DNA from: BM003 sp963699835
Lineage (GTDB): Bacteria; Pseudomonadota; Gammaproteobacteria; Steroidobacterales; BM003
DNA: 64,000 bases
Direction of reading: 5' to 3'
Assembly (NCBI GenBank): GCA_963699835.1
Contig: CAVOVJ010000004.1
Coordinates: 186,001 to 250,000, forward strand
The position numbers and the translations under genes were made by a program. The notes under the pieces are model-generated. The model saw only the letters and a list, made by a program, of their open reading frames with translations, was not told where the DNA came from and did no database searches. Of the stretch, positions 24,072-33,269 are shown in pieces. Every line of letters begins with the position of its first letter. Positions within the stretch are counted from its first letter, which is position 1.

Positions 24072-25844
24072 CTATGCGCCGTCCGCCTCGGGCTTTACAA
24101 GCCGCGCCGGACGCCGTTTTTGCTCCCACCACAGAAGCCCCAAAAGAACCAGCAGTACCAGGAATCCGAGCTCCGGCGGCGGATTCCAGGCAGGGCTGAC
24201 ATGGCTTCCCGCGCGCCCGCCCAAGCTACCGCGCGTGGCCGCAATTCTCTCGGCGGCCTGCAATCCCTTCCAGTCAGCAGCCTCAAAAACAAAGAAAAAA
24301 TCGGTCTCGTCAGCATTGCGCAGCCCGTGCCAGCCGGCAACGCGCGGCCACGCCACGGCGCATGATCCCCATGGCCGCCGATACGTCGTCAGCGCCTCTG
24401 CAAAGGCGTCCGAACCGATCAGCTCCACCACCGGGTTGACCGCTGCATCGAAACAGAGTTCCACGCGCATTCCGACAACCGGTAGACGGGACGACAGTTG
24501 CGATGTCAGCCTCGCCGGCTGCGGGCGTGCAATCGCGGCGAGCAATTGCTGCCAGTAACGGGCATAGGCGTCCGCCTCACCCTGGAGTACCCAGCGATAG
24601 ACCGGCAAACGCAGTGCCAACCCGATCCGCCCCGCTCCCGACCCGTTGAAAGCCGCCACCGGCAACCCATCCCCGTCTCGCCAGACACTCGACGCGCCAG
24701 TTATCGCCAACGCGGGAACATCGATCAGAGGCAACGGCGCTGAATCGGCGGACTGCAGGCGCGTATCGGCGCGCGGCGGCGCCTCGGAGAGTTGGGGCGC
24801 TCGCGTGGGAAAGGTTGCCGCTGCCGCGCCGGATGCGTGATCGACCAGCAGCAACAGACCGAGACTCTTATCGCGCACTTGGCGTCTCGATTCGCTCACG
24901 CGCGGCGAGCGCAAGCCGGGACCATGCGTCACTATCAGCGACGACAATATCGAACGCGCCGAGCACGCATCGTCGAGGCCACCCACCGACAGCCCCGCAT
25001 CGATGTTATGGCGCTGCTGCAGGAAATGCTCGCGGCTGACGCGGGTGCGCAAAAGCAGGCCGGCCCCGTTATCGCTGAGCCAGTTCTGCAGATAACGCCA
25101 GCCGAACGAGGGTGAGGAGGCCAGTGCCAGCACATTGAGGCGTGGCACGGCGATCACCTGGAGCGGCAGCGGTCCGGAATCAAGCAGGCGGTCATCCTCG
25201 TCGATGACCTGCAAATCAAGCGCATAGCGGCCCGCCAGTGGAGCCAGCAAATCGAGCTCGAATTCTCCTTCGGGGCCGGTCGCGGCGATCCCGAGCTCGA
25301 GGTCGCCGAGGGCAACCCGTATCCGGGCGCGATCCACACCGGCCACCGCACCGGAAACTCGCAATGGTGATCCCTCGCGCGCGCGTGCCGGCCAGTCAAG
25401 CCGGGCGATACCGCGGGGTTGTGGCGCGGCATCGAAACGCTCAATCGCCGCCGCGTCGGCGCCGCGCAGGTGTTCGCGCGAAAGCCCCCAGCCGACCACC
25501 GCAACCTGGCGCTGGCGAGCCGGGTCCAGCCACAGCTGCGCAGGGTCGGTCAGCGGCACCGAATCGCTTACTTCCCGTTCCGGATATACATCGACGGCGT
25601 GGAATACCGGACGTAACCGTGCGACCCGTTCGGAGCCGGCGGTAAGCAGCCACGCCAGCCCGCTCTCCGCGGGCCGGACTGCCGTCATGGCCAGCCACGC
25701 CGCACACAACACCGCCGCGATATTTGCAGTCACGACCAGCATCGCGATCGTGCTCCGGCGCGTCCCGATCACGCCACGGGCGGCATAGGCCGCTGCCAGG
25801 AATGCCGCGACGAGACCGCCCCATGCGAAAAAGTCCGCGCTCAT
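24072..25844 (-). CDS. Membrane protein of the MoxR cluster, with two compensating frameshifts inside
   Basis: 590 codons between the ATGA-coupled start (25844) and the stop. Two or three membrane segments at the N-terminus (FFAWGGLVAAFLAAAYAA, IAMLVVTANIAAVLCAAW) and one near the C-terminus (LGFLVLLVLLGLLWW) flank a large periplasmic part with an Ig-like beta region and then a GATase-1-like alpha/beta fold, as in other proteins of this operon type. Between about 24967 and 24880 the protein reads as nonsense. The other frame there reads VLGAFDIVVADSDAW and LALAARERIET, exactly the missing fold strand. One base is lost near 24966 and one gained near 24879, so the downstream frame returns. Function unknown; it probably works with BatA and DUF4175. 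Confidence 0.72.
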   Translation of the reverse strand: MSADFFAWGGLVAAFLAAAYAARGVIGTRRSTIAMLVVTANIAAVLCAAWLAMTAVRPAESGLAWLLTAGSERVARLRPVFHAVDVYPEREVSDSVPLTDPAQLWLDPARQRQVAVVGWGLSREHLRGADAAAIERFDAAPQPRGIARLDWPARAREGSPLRVSGAVAGVDRARIRVALGDLELGIAATGPEGEFELDLLAPLAGRYALDLQVIDEDDRLLDSGPLPLQVIAVPRLNVLALASSPSFGWRYLQNWLSDNGAGLLLRTRVSREHFLQQRHNIDAGLSVGGLDDACSARSILSSLIVTHGPGLRSPRVSESRRQVRDKSLGLLLLVDHASGAAAATFPTRAPQLSEAPPRADTRLQSADSAPLPLIDVPALAITGASSVWRDGDGLPVAAFNGSGAGRIGLALRLPVYRWVLQGEADAYARYWQQLLAAIARPQPARLTSQLSSRLPVVGMRVELCFDAAVNPVVELIGSDAFAEALTTYRRPWGSCAVAWPRVAGWHGLRNADETDFFFVFEAADWKGLQAAERIAATRGSLGGRAGSHVSPAWNPPPELGFLVLLVLLGLLWWEQKRRPARLVKPEADGA

Positions 25845-27984
25845 CGTCCTTCACCGGGTAACGCTTCGCGGAACGCGGCTTCAATTTCCGCGTTGCCGCC
25901 TTCGCGTGGCAATGGCAGCGGGACCCATTGCGGCAGCTGTGCCAGCGCGAGACCTCGCAGCTGCGCCCGGCACGGCTCACACCCGGGGTCGCGGCGCAAC
26001 GCGTCAAGCAGTTCCAGCACGCTCAGACGCAGCTCATCGGTTACCTTGCCGCTGGCAACGAAATTGCCAAACCGATCGGCGCCGGCGCCGGAGAACCAGG
26101 TCCGTGTGCGCTCCGGATCCGCATGAGCCGTCAGCAACTCGCGCCACTCGCGTCCACCGTCGGAAGGGACGAGATCGCGCTGGCGCTGCTCCCGCAGATC
26201 GTCCAGCTCGCCGCCGAGGCGGCGCTGCTCGTCAACCGGGGGCGGAGCAAAACCGGCCCTGCGCAAATATATCCGAGAGCTTTGCTGCACTTCCTTGAGA
26301 TACCGAAGTGCAGCATTCTCGTAGGGCAGGGCATCCTGCGGGTCGGCGAGCCGCAAATGCAATTCCGCATCCCACATGTTTGAGAGAGCCTGTTTCAGCA
26401 GGGTTTTCGTGTTTTCATCGAATAACGTCGCCTGCTCCGCGACATCGTGACTGTGAACGAAAACCTCCATGGGGTCGATTTCCGCAGCATTCCCGGCGGC
26501 GTCACCGTGACCGTGCTCGTCATCGTGATCGTCTTCTCCCGCATCGGGTTCCGCACCGGGAGCAATGTCACGGACCATCTCTTCCCCGAGAAACTGGCCG
26601 TAGCGCAGACGCAGCAATTTCTGATCCTGGGCAAGCGCCTGGGCCGCATTCGCAAAATCGCGCCGACTGAGGCGATCGGCATCTGCGATCAGTTGTTCCG
26701 TATCGATAATGATCTGCCGCTGGCTGCGAAAATATTCCGGCAATACGTCGAGGGCCAGCCCGCCGTCCATCGTCGCCGCCGCGGAATTACCCCCCGCCCA
26801 ACGGAAAATCAGTGTTGCCGACTCGGGTGTGATTCGGCTTCCGGTTCCCGATTGTCATGGGCCTCGGCGTTGACAAAGAGTTCGTCCCCCGGCTCCATTC
26901 CCAGTTCCTCGAAGTCGAGGTCGAGCGTGTATTCCGCATCCGTCGCCTCGCCGTCGCTACGCCGCATCTCTCGCGACAGCTCACGGAACCGGACGTTTTC
27001 TCCACTGCCACGGGCCAGCGTCAGAACGGCACGCACGGTGGCCACGGCGTAATCGTCGCGGACCCGCAGTTTCACGCTCATCGCCTTCGCGGGCAGTGCC
27101 GCTACATCGACGACGCTGTTGACGGGGACCCGCCAGTTCAACAATGGTGCTTCGTCGCGGATCAACCTGATGCGGTGCAAACTCGCATCGGATTCCGTCT
27201 GCGGTTCGGTTTCGATGCGATACAGCGCCGCGCGCGCGGCCAGTTCGTCGCTGACCCAGGCTCCGTCTGCGTCATTGCGCAATGCAAGCACCGAGTCGTT
27301 GTCAAAACCGAGAGACACCGCGCCGGGATTGCCGGTAAATCGTATTCGCCATACCAGCACTGCCGCTTCCTGCACCGTCGCGTCCGCCTCCGCACGATAC
27401 TCCGCGAGGCCCGTATAAGCCGGCGGTCGCACCCTTATCTCCACATCCTGCAACGTGATCCCGGCCACTTCGGCAGCCGCACCGCCAGACTCGCCCTGGC
27501 GCGCAGCAGCTCCCGGCTGGCGGACGACGAACACCGCGATAACGAGCGCCAGAGCAAGGAAACCGAGGGCGGGCCATAACCTTGCCGGCGACAGCCTCTG
27601 CGTGGTCTTGCGCAATGCGGACGCCGGCAATTGCGCAAAACGCGCGGTTATTGTCTCGCGTTGCAGACCCTCGAGACGGCCAAGCCCGGCACTTTCCCGC
27701 AACAACAATTCCGTGCTGTCCTCGAGACCCGGAAAAGCATCGTCCAGCCTGCGTGCCACGGCAATCTCGCTGAGCCGGTTATCGCTAGTGGTTCGCCAGC
27801 GCCAAGCGCCGAGCGCCAGGACAGACACAAACGCGAGCAGCGCCGCTGACCCGGTGCCTGCACCCAGTTTCACGGATAGCACTGCCACACCGCCCGCAAC
27901 CGCCAGCGCCTCGACTGCGGTCAGCGCGCGGGCGCGGATTCGCAGCTTCCGCGCAAGCGCGAAAAGCCGCCCGCGCGCGGTCAC
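25841..27984 (-). CDS. DUF4175 family membrane protein, interrupted by one frameshift
   Basis: Starts at GTG 27984, overlapping the BatA-like stop as GTGA. Two membrane helices lie near residues 30-70, one more near 150, then a large periplasmic region, and the late motif PEYFRSQRQIIIDTE characteristic of DUF4175 in alphaproteobacteria and gammaproteobacteria. A His/Asp-rich stretch (DDHDDEHGHGD) could bind metal. The frame breaks near 26833; adding one base joins NREPEAE to ITPESATLIFRWAGGN and on to the YFRSQRQ part, giving about 714 residues. Role unknown; its place in the MoxR-DUF58-BatA operon suggests an envelope-quality or protein-complex assembly function. Confidence 0.8.
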
Positions 27985-29147
27985 GACCGTCTCCCCGCCG
28001 CAATCCGGCCACTGAGCCAGCGCTCGAGCGCCAGCAGCCACAACAGCAAGACGCCGAGAACAGGGGCCAGTGAATGCGGCAGCGCCGCACGTGGCGCGGC
28101 ACCGGTATCCGGTGCCGCCTGCTCCCGCGGGATCGCAATTCCCGGCGGCAAAGATGCGAGCCGCGCAGCGCCGAGATCGCGCCACAGCCGCAGGGGGAAA
28201 GCAAAATCCCCGGACCCGGCCACGAGCGCCGTCCAATTCTGCGGCTGGCGCAACCACAGCCCGGATCCGATTCGTTGCCGCCCGAACTCACTGGAGGAGG
28301 TCGCGGGCGCCTTCGCGGAGGCCGGTGAATCGGTAAGCAGTAACGCGCCGCCAGCCACGGCATTTTCGACCGCTTCAGGCAAAGCGCCGGCGGGCGCGTA
28401 CAGGATCCAGTCAGCATGAGCGGGCTCATCGACGATATCGACTGCTGCGCCCAGTCCGCGCCGCCATGCATCGACGGCCGCGGTCAGAACCGGTATCAGG
28501 GTGGAGCGTGATGGCGCGGCACCGACATAAACGGCCAGCGGCGAACCGTTTCCGCCGGGCGGTGTGGACCCGCTGTATTCGCCACTGGTCAGCCACTCCA
28601 CCGGTCGTGACAGTCGCGGCCGCACCGGCCCGAGATCGTCGGCCTGCGGATTGGCGATGACCGCGAGCCGGGCTCGCGGTGACAAACGCGTGTCAGCCGC
28701 AAGCAGGACACCCCAGAAATCTCCGCGTTCCCGGGCCTGTGCGGGGGTGCTCCACGGCGCAAATCCGGGTTCGAGCCAACGCACGTCGATGGCGCCCGGG
28801 TCAATGCCCCAGCGCTGCGACAGGCTCGCGACGCTCGCGTCCACCGCGTCCTCCAGGCCTGGTTGAACCAGCAACCAGGCCTGTGCCGCCAGCGGTGCCG
28901 GCCGCAGCGCCGGGGACGCCAGCAGAATCGCAGCGGTGGCGACCAGCAGACTGCGTAGAAGCCATAACAAACGCTCGCGCAGGCGCAACCGACGCAGGCT
29001 CGCGCGCGGCAAATCGTCAAGCAGATGAAGCGGGGCGAAATCGAGCTGGCGGGCACTGCCGCGATCCAGCAAATGGATGATGAATGGCACCAAGACGCCA
29101 ATCAGGGCAATCAGCGCGGCAGGATATTGCCAGACGAAACCGCTCAT
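27981..29147 (-). CDS. BatA N-terminal-domain membrane protein
   Basis: 388 residues. It begins with the BatA/aerotolerance-type helix pair and signature (PAALIALIGVLVPFIIHLLDRG, then DFAPLHLL), a second helix (LLVATAAILLASPAL), a long periplasmic region with a GATase-like fold (ADWILYAPAGALPEAVENAVAGGALLL), and a C-terminal helix (SLAPVLGVLLLWLLALERWL). No von Willebrand MIDAS motif (DxSxS) is seen, so it is not a classical BatA/BatB but the related periplasmic partner. It follows the DUF58 gene by 12 bp and overlaps the DUF4175 start. Confidence 0.84.
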   Translation of the reverse strand: MSGFVWQYPAALIALIGVLVPFIIHLLDRGSARQLDFAPLHLLDDLPRASLRRLRLRERLLWLLRSLLVATAAILLASPALRPAPLAAQAWLLVQPGLEDAVDASVASLSQRWGIDPGAIDVRWLEPGFAPWSTPAQARERGDFWGVLLAADTRLSPRARLAVIANPQADDLGPVRPRLSRPVEWLTSGEYSGSTPPGGNGSPLAVYVGAAPSRSTLIPVLTAAVDAWRRGLGAAVDIVDEPAHADWILYAPAGALPEAVENAVAGGALLLTDSPASAKAPATSSSEFGRQRIGSGLWLRQPQNWTALVAGSGDFAFPLRLWRDLGAARLASLPPGIAIPREQAAPDTGAAPRAALPHSLAPVLGVLLLWLLALERWLSGRIAAGRRS

Positions 29148-29159
29148 TTGCCCATCCGC

Positions 29160-30080
29160 CTAATACGCTTTGTCCTGACGGTAACGCAGAAACTCCCACA
29201 GCATCTGATCGAGCGGTTGTTCGATCAGCATCCGCTGATGCTCCACACCTGCCGCCAGCAGCGTCTGCTGCAGACGCTGATTCGCGGCCTCGAAGCGGCG
29301 CCGGTAGCCGCTGCGGACGAGATCGGCGTCTACCTCGCAGTAACGGCCGGTTTCGGGATCGCGCAGACGTAAGCCGCCGTGGAACGGAAACTCCTCTTCG
29401 GCGCGGGTCAGCAACTGCAGCGCGACCGTGTCCATGCCACCGGCAGCCAACCTGACCGCCGTATCACAGATTTCCTGACCTTCATCGAGGAAATCGCTGA
29501 TCAGGACCAGCATCGCCGGTCGCTGTAATCGATTCCACAGCGCCTCGAGTTGCGGCGCGACCGGTTGCGCGCCGGATGCCTCGACGGCCGTCAGCTCGCG
29601 GCAAAGACGATCCAGTTGCGCCTGTCCCGCACGCGGCGGCAACAGGCTGATCCTGCGCCCACCGATCGTCAGCAGACCGACCGCATCGCCATATTCGTTG
29701 GCGAGCCAGGCCAGGCTTGCAGCGAGACAGCGGGCGCAATCGAGGCGGCGCCAGTTGTCGATCTGATCCGATGCCTGCAGCATCGAGCCGGTGACGTCGA
29801 GCACCAGCCATAATTCGAGCTGGCTTTCACGGTATGCCTCGCGCACGAAATAGCGGTCCGACCGCGCGAACAGCTTCCAATCGACCCGGCGCGGATCGTC
29901 TCCGGGTGTGTAGTTACGGTATTGCGAGAATTCGAGCCCGGAACCGCGAACCCGGCTGCGGTGTTGCCCGGCATGCAGCCCCTCTACCGCGCGCCGCGCA
30001 ACCAGCCGCAGATCGCGGATTGCCGCGAGCGTCCGCGGTTCGAGCAGCGATTGCGGTTGCGACGTCGCCGTGTCGTTCAC
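29160..30080 (-). CDS. DUF58 domain protein of the MoxR cluster
   Basis: 306 residues from GTG 30080, which overlaps the moxR stop (GTGA). DUF58 signature: RSRVRGSGLEFSQYRNYTPGD, then DDPRRVDWKLFARSDRYFVREA, followed by a vWA-like strand LELWLVLDVTGSMLQ that keeps a DxTGS form of the MIDAS motif. DUF58 proteins are the usual direct neighbours of MoxR AAA+ ATPases and are thought to recruit substrates for metal insertion or complex assembly. Soluble, cytoplasmic. Confidence 0.92.
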   Translation of the reverse strand: MNDTATSQPQSLLEPRTLAAIRDLRLVARRAVEGLHAGQHRSRVRGSGLEFSQYRNYTPGDDPRRVDWKLFARSDRYFVREAYRESQLELWLVLDVTGSMLQASDQIDNWRRLDCARCLAASLAWLANEYGDAVGLLTIGGRRISLLPPRAGQAQLDRLCRELTAVEASGAQPVAPQLEALWNRLQRPAMLVLISDFLDEGQEICDTAVRLAAGGMDTVALQLLTRAEEEFPFHGGLRLRDPETGRYCEVDADLVRSGYRRRFEAANQRLQQTLLAAGVEHQRMLIEQPLDQMLWEFLRYRQDKAY

Positions 30081-31090
30081 TGCTCACCCGGCGCCGGCAC
30101 CTGGTCGAGCAGCGGCCCGATCACATCTTCGACCCGACGCCGATCGGCCTCCGCCTGGAAATTCAGCAGGATGCGATGGCGCAGCACCGGCACCGCCATC
30201 CGCACGATGTCCTCGCGGGTTGCGGCATAGCGACCACGCAATAGTGCGCGTCCCTTGGCCGCCAGGGTCAGCGCCTGGCCGGCGCGTGGACCGGCGCCCC
30301 AGCGCACCCATTGGCGAACGGCGTCGATCTCGCTGTCCGCGGGACGTGTCGCCCGCACCAGTCGGGCCACATACTCGATGATCGCATCGGACACGCTGAC
30401 CTCGCGAGTCAAGGCCTGCAATTCCAGCAGCGCCTCCCGGCCCATCACCGGCTCGAGATCGGCCGCGACGCTACCGGTGGTGAGGCGCAAAATCGATTGC
30501 TCCTCCGCCTCGCTCGGATAGTCAATGCGCAGGTGCATCAGGAACCGGTCGAGTTGCGCCTCCGGCAGCGCATAGGTGCCGGCCAGTTCGATCGGATTCT
30601 GCGTTGCCAGCACGAAAAAGGGCGGTTCGAGATGGTGGGTCTCGCCGCCATAACTGACGCTGCGCTCCTGCATTACTTCGAGCAGCGCTGCCTGAGTCTT
30701 GGGTGGCGTGCGGTTGATCTCGTCAGCCAGCAGAATATGGGTGAAGACCGGTCCGCGCTGGAACTTGAAATAACGCCGCCCGGTGCCGTGATCCTCTTCG
30801 AGGATCTCGGTTCCGATCAGGTCGCTGGGCATCAGGTCAGGAGTAAACTGCACCCGGCGGAAATCCAGTGACAGGCTCTGTGCGAGACTCTTGACCAGCA
30901 GGGTTTTGCCGAGCCCCGGCACACCCTCGAGCAGGCAGTGCCCCCCGGCAAGCAATCCAACCAGCATCTGCTCAATGACGTCTGCCTGCCCGACTATGAC
31001 CTGTCCTATACTGGCGCGAACCTTTTCGAGTTCCGCGATTCTCTGCCCGATTTCGTCCCGCAAGCGATCGCGCTCAGCCACATCGTTCAA
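30077..31090 (-). CDS. moxR: MoxR family AAA+ ATPase
   Basis: 337 residues, normal length. Walker A GVPGLGKT (56-63), Walker B ILLADEINR (about 119-127), sensor-1 region FVLATQNPIE, and the MoxR-specific LPEAQLDRF and ATREDIVRMAVPVL regions are all present. MoxR ATPases act as chaperones in maturation of protein complexes. The gene order DUF4159-moxR-DUF58-BatA-DUF4175 is a conserved subfamily arrangement. The ribosome site and start MNDVAERDRL lie 30 bp after the DUF4159 stop. Confidence 0.95.
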   Translation of the reverse strand: MNDVAERDRLRDEIGQRIAELEKVRASIGQVIVGQADVIEQMLVGLLAGGHCLLEGVPGLGKTLLVKSLAQSLSLDFRRVQFTPDLMPSDLIGTEILEEDHGTGRRYFKFQRGPVFTHILLADEINRTPPKTQAALLEVMQERSVSYGGETHHLEPPFFVLATQNPIELAGTYALPEAQLDRFLMHLRIDYPSEAEEQSILRLTTGSVAADLEPVMGREALLELQALTREVSVSDAIIEYVARLVRATRPADSEIDAVRQWVRWGAGPRAGQALTLAAKGRALLRGRYAATREDIVRMAVPVLRHRILLNFQAEADRRRVEDVIGPLLDQVPAPGEQ

Positions 31091-31120
31091 GATTTCTCTC
31101 CCAAGGGTTCGGCCGCCTCA

Positions 31121-31816
31121 TCACGCGGTCAGTGCGTACATCACGACATTGACCGCAAAACGTGTATTGTCTACCGCCAGCCAGCGCTTGTTGCGCCAGT
31201 CGTAGTCCCATTCACAGCCATAGTCTTTATTGCTGTAGAGCACGCCGAGACGGCCATTGATCTCGATGCCGCGCAAATAGTCGTGCACGATATCGTCGCC
31301 CCAGCCATTCAGCTCGAAACTCGTTGTGGGCGGTTCGTCGAACTCGAAAAAGGAGCGGTACAGCGGGTGATCGTCAGCGAGCCGCTGCAATGCGTCGGCA
31401 CCGAATATCTGCCCCATCTGGCGCTCGACGGAACGCGCGAACAGCCCGTCGATGTCGTGATTGCAATCGTCGATAAAAACGAAACCGCCGTTGCGGACAT
31501 AGGCGGCGAAATTTTCCCGTTCCTGCAACGTGAATTCCACCAGGCGATGGCCCGCCAGATAGCAAAACGGCGCGCCCAACATGGCCGGGTCGGCCAGCGG
31601 AATGATGCGTTCCACCGGATCGACCCGGATCGTCGTGTACTGGATCAACGAATCGAGAATGTTGGCGGGCATTCGCTCGTCCACCCACCAGTCACCGGAT
31701 TCATACATCAGACGAGTAAAGTAGAAATCCGCGGCAGCGGCGGATGCCGCAAATCCGCCGCTGAACAGCCCCGCGGCAAGCTGAACCGTCGATTGAAGAA
31801 AATTCCTGCGATCCAT
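31121..31816 (-). CDS. DUF4159 domain protein with Tat signal
   Basis: 231 residues from ATG 31816 (MDRRNFLQSTVQLAAGLF). The twin-arginine motif RRNFLQ with a short hydrophobic stretch and an AxA-type end indicates Tat export. The DUF4159 part follows: DFYFTRLMYESGDWWVDERMP and a GATase-like strand FVFIDDCNHDID, and it ends NVVMYALTA. In related genomes this gene leads the MoxR operon. A GATase-like fold with the catalytic Cys unclear suggests a structural role. It is 30 bp upstream of moxR and 87 bp downstream of the tldE stop. Confidence 0.85.
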   Translation of the reverse strand: MDRRNFLQSTVQLAAGLFSGGFAASAAAADFYFTRLMYESGDWWVDERMPANILDSLIQYTTIRVDPVERIIPLADPAMLGAPFCYLAGHRLVEFTLQERENFAAYVRNGGFVFIDDCNHDIDGLFARSVERQMGQIFGADALQRLADDHPLYRSFFEFDEPPTTSFELNGWGDDIVHDYLRGIEINGRLGVLYSNKDYGCEWDYDWRNKRWLAVDNTRFAVNVVMYALTA

Positions 31817-31859
31817 CCCAGCGCCCGGTTGGTCGACCGCGGCCTCTCCGCGGCCGCCA

Positions 31860-31900
31860 CACAGCGGGCGGGCCGGGAGAAGCCGTCCCGGCCCGCTGTG
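31860..31900 (-). terminator. Strong stem-loop just after tldE, possible terminator or attenuator
   Basis: A 10-bp perfect stem CACAGCGGGC (31860-31869) / GCCCGCTGTG (31891-31900) continues after a 4-base bulge into CGGGA/TCCCG with a 7-base loop. It begins 3 bases after the tldE stop codon on the minus strand. No T-run follows, so it may be a partial terminator or mRNA-stability element between tldE and the DUF4159-moxR operon. Confidence 0.45.
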
Positions 31901-31902
31901 CG

Positions 31903-33228
31903 TCATACCGCGTCCGACAGACTCGTAAACGTAAACTCGCGAATCTTCATCGCCGGCATCAGGATCGGGTTGCCATCAGAGACCCGCTCGGGCTGGCCCA
32001 GTTCCTCGAGGTTGTTCAGCATGATCACCGGGCTTTCGTTGAAGCGGAAATTCTTGACCGGATACTTGATCTCGCCGCCCTCAATGTAAAAGGTACCGTC
32101 CCGGGTCAGGCCCGTGTAAAGCTGGGTCTGCGGATCGACCGTGCGGATATACCACAGGCGGGTTACGAGGATGCCGCGTTCGGTGCTCTTGATCAGCTCA
32201 GCGGTAGTTTTCTTGCCGCCTTCCATAATGCCATTGGCGGGAGGCGGTGTTGCGGCGGTCTTTTTCTCCTGCGCCCAGAACCGCGAGTAAAAGAGATTTT
32301 TGACAACCCCTTTGTCAATCCAGACGACCCGTTCGCGCGGCCGTCCGTCCTGGTCCCATGCCGCGACCGGCACATCAGGATGCAACGGGTCTGAGTAAAG
32401 CGTGACGCGCTCGTCAAACATTTTCTCGCCCAGCCGCGTCCCGCCACCGTCCTTCGAAAGAAAGCTGCGCCCTTCATCGGCGAGTCTCGCATCGAACGCA
32501 CCGGCCATGTTCGAGATCAGCTGTACACAGGCATTCGGTTCCAGAATAACGGTGTACTTGCCCGGCTCCAGCGCCTTGGCGTCGCGCGACATCAGTGCCT
32601 TGTCCAGCGCTCGCTGCGAAGTCGCCGCCGTGTCCAGCCGGTTTACGTCGTTGGCATAACTCGTCGCCCAGCCCGAACCGGTCAGATCATCGGTACGCAT
32701 CGTGACGCTAAAGTCGCAAGTGGTGTCGATATGATAGGCAAACAGTCCCTTGCTATTGAACATTGCCTGGAAGCTGGTCGCATCCTCGAGAAAGCCCGCG
32801 GCCGTCGATTTGCTCTTCTTCGCCGGTTCGATACTGCCCGCGGCGGCGGCGGCACGGTAAGCAGGGTCGATCGCGTTGGACGAATCAAAATAGGCGCGAC
32901 TCTCGCCATATTTGTGCGGGCCCTCGATGCTGACCCACTCCGGATTCTCAGGCGCAAGCCGCGCCAGCTCCTCCGATCTGCGAACGACTTTTTCGATCGA
33001 CGCGTCATCGAATTCGTTGATCGTCGCGGTACCCACTCGTTTGCCGAAACCCGATTGAACAGCCAGCGTCGTGTTGCTGACCTGGCCGGCCGTCGTCACG
33101 GTATTGAGGGCGTAACGAATATTGCCACCGACATTGCCGGTGAGATTGGCCTCGCACTCATCTGACTTCGAGTGCTTCATAACCTTTTCGAGGATGCTGC
33201 GCGCCTCGTCTTTATTCATAATTGCCAT
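31903..33228 (-). CDS. pmbA: TldE/PmbA family protein, partner of TldD
   Basis: 441 residues from ATG 33228, with AGAGGT upstream. It fits the TldD/PmbA fold: N-terminal repeats with ANLTGNVGGNIRYALN, a catalytic-domain-like region with YTVILEPNACVQLISNM, and the C-terminal RLWYIRTVDPQTQLYTGLTRDG typical of PmbA. No HExxxH is present, as expected for the non-catalytic TldE subunit. No signal peptide. TldD and TldE form a heterodimer that degrades peptides, including RiPP precursors and antitoxin. It lies 41 bp after the tldD stop, co-transcribed. Confidence 0.92.
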   Translation of the reverse strand: MAIMNKDEARSILEKVMKHSKSDECEANLTGNVGGNIRYALNTVTTAGQVSNTTLAVQSGFGKRVGTATINEFDDASIEKVVRRSEELARLAPENPEWVSIEGPHKYGESRAYFDSSNAIDPAYRAAAAAGSIEPAKKSKSTAAGFLEDATSFQAMFNSKGLFAYHIDTTCDFSVTMRTDDLTGSGWATSYANDVNRLDTAATSQRALDKALMSRDAKALEPGKYTVILEPNACVQLISNMAGAFDARLADEGRSFLSKDGGGTRLGEKMFDERVTLYSDPLHPDVPVAAWDQDGRPRERVVWIDKGVVKNLFYSRFWAQEKKTAATPPPANGIMEGGKKTTAELIKSTERGILVTRLWYIRTVDPQTQLYTGLTRDGTFYIEGGEIKYPVKNFRFNESPVIMLNNLEELGQPERVSDGNPILMPAMKIREFTFTSLSDAV

Positions 33229-33269
33229 GGGTCTACCTCTGAATTCTGTGTGCGTCCTGAAACCGAATG

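Noticed and set aside
23562..24365. Plus-strand open frame antisense to the lipoprotein gene
   Set aside because: Composition is reverse-strand of coding sequence; no domain seen.
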